Source: Kiritimatiellia bacterium (GTDB lineage: Bacteria; Verrucomicrobiota; Kiritimatiellia; RFP12; UBA1067). From it: a stretch of DNA of 6,575 bases. The notes beneath the pieces were generated by a model. The model was not told the DNA's origin, did no database searches, and saw only the letters and a list, made by a program, of their open reading frames with translations. Location: contig JAGBFY010000373.1 of the NCBI GenBank assembly GCA_017936245.1, positions 1 to 6,575 on the forward strand. Reading direction: 5' to 3'. Shown here one piece after another: positions 6,306 through 6,575 of the stretch. A program made the translations under genes and the position numbers. Numbering within the stretch: position 1 is the stretch's first letter; each line of letters begins with the position of its first letter.

Positions 6306-6401
6306 TTAGATAGTCCTGATTATGACTGAAGCTTAGGCGAAGGTTAGGAATCTTATAGGAATAAAGGCGGTTGAATCATTTCAGTTGTTGCCCCCTGTAT
6401 T

Positions 6402-6575
6402 TCAGGCGAACTTTTCGACAGCTTCCCATGAAGGATCCTCGAAATTCCCTGCCACCGGATTTAAATGCGGTGGTACGCCTCTCTTGGATACAGTTCGCAA
6501 ACTATGGCCTTGTGTCATTCGGGAAATGAGAATTCTCTTCGGAATGGTTCTCACGGTTCTGAGGGCCAACCAGTA
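6402..6575 (-). CDS. Possible C-terminal fragment of an unidentified gene, running off the right edge
   Basis: A - strand frame is open for 57 codons from the window edge to a TGA at 6402-6404. It coincides with a rise in GC content compared with the AT-rich stretch to its left, as expected for the 3' end of a gene. The translation is basic in its first half (RTVRTIPKRI, residues 7-16) and ends with EDPSWEAVEKFA. I recognise no domain. An internal ATG at 6516-6518 has no ribosome binding site, so a start beyond the edge is more likely. A + strand frame is also open through the same segment to the edge, and a 22-bp near-palindrome lies inside, so a non-coding repeat element is a real alternative. 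Confidence 0.35.
   Translation of the reverse strand, partial: YWLALRTVRTIPKRILISRMTQGHSLRTVSKRGVPPHLNPVAGNFEDPSWEAVEKFA
6452..6473. repeat. 22-bp near-perfect palindrome
   Basis: The arms CCACCG (6452-6457) and CGGTGG (6468-6473) flank a centre ATTTAAAT (6459-6466) that is itself palindromic; only the bases at 6458 and 6467 break the symmetry. It may be a protein-binding site or part of a dispersed repeat. It falls within the possible edge gene. Confidence 0.55.

Larger units (their letters stand above)
6053..6401. other. AT-rich intergenic stretch without a recognisable gene
   Basis: All six frames are interrupted by frequent stops and the base composition is clearly more AT-rich than in the genes. 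The stretch holds the upstream part of the - strand promoter, several short inverted repeats (6141-6152, 6178-6191, 6234-6305, 6282-6296) and a pair of TAGGAAT direct repeats 11 bp apart (6345-6351 and 6356-6362), with an inverted copy of ATAGGAAT at 6216-6223. I see no tRNA, rRNA or known riboswitch pattern. Confidence 0.6.

Noticed and set aside
6053..6401. CRISPR array, tRNA or riboswitch in the gene-free stretch
   Set aside because: There are no regularly spaced repeats of 20 bases or more, no cloverleaf with a T-loop consensus, and no known riboswitch core; only short inverted repeats are present.
6428..6529. A 33-codon + strand frame beginning at ATG 6428
   Set aside because: It has no ribosome binding site and no recognisable sequence, and part of its similarity to the opposite-strand translation comes only from the 22-bp palindrome.

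Overview
The window (6,575 bp, roughly 50% GC in the genes and clearly AT-richer between about 6000 and 6390) looks like chromosomal DNA of a Gram-negative polysaccharide-degrading bacterium. The secreted beta-sandwich protein, the GH127-type glycosidase, the Tat-exported phosphoesterase and the short FtsB/DivIC-like protein together resemble what is found in the PVC group (Lentisphaerota/Kiritimatiellota-like gut or sediment bacteria). This placement is an inference from gene content and style, not from a marker gene.

Left part (about 36-4927, + strand): three closely packed genes that look like one transcription unit. The first is a 533-residue protein built of repeated beta-sandwich modules; its signal peptide appears to sit in a different frame just upstream (40-120), which suggests a frameshift or a coupled leader. 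The second, 34 bp downstream with a clear ribosome binding site, is a 650-residue glycoside hydrolase of family GH127 (beta-L-arabinofuranosidase type) with the Glu-x-Cys and Cys-Cys zinc/nucleophile residues intact. The third overlaps it by 14 bp and is a calcineurin-like metallophosphoesterase with a twin-arginine signal. A plausible reading is a small exported set that binds and strips L-arabinofuranose-type sugars from plant or algal glycans, with a phosphoesterase of unknown target.

Middle (4928-4966): a 39-bp convergent junction without a convincing terminator.

Right part (4967-5994, - strand): a two-gene operon read leftwards, an FtsB/DivIC-like single-pass coiled-coil protein followed 8 bp later by a multi-pass membrane protein with an HELTH zinc motif of M50 type. 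A near-consensus sigma-70 promoter with extended -10 lies just upstream (6023-6052). The pairing of a division-type bitopic protein with an M50-like membrane protease is the most intriguing feature of the window, because in Bacillus subtilis the M50 protease RasP cleaves the related division protein FtsL.

Right edge (6053-6575): an AT-rich stretch of more than 300 bp with no gene but several inverted repeats, then a gene-like, less AT-rich segment in which a - strand frame of 57 codons runs off the right edge. This may be the C-terminus of an unidentified gene, or part of a repeat element containing a 22-bp near-palindrome.
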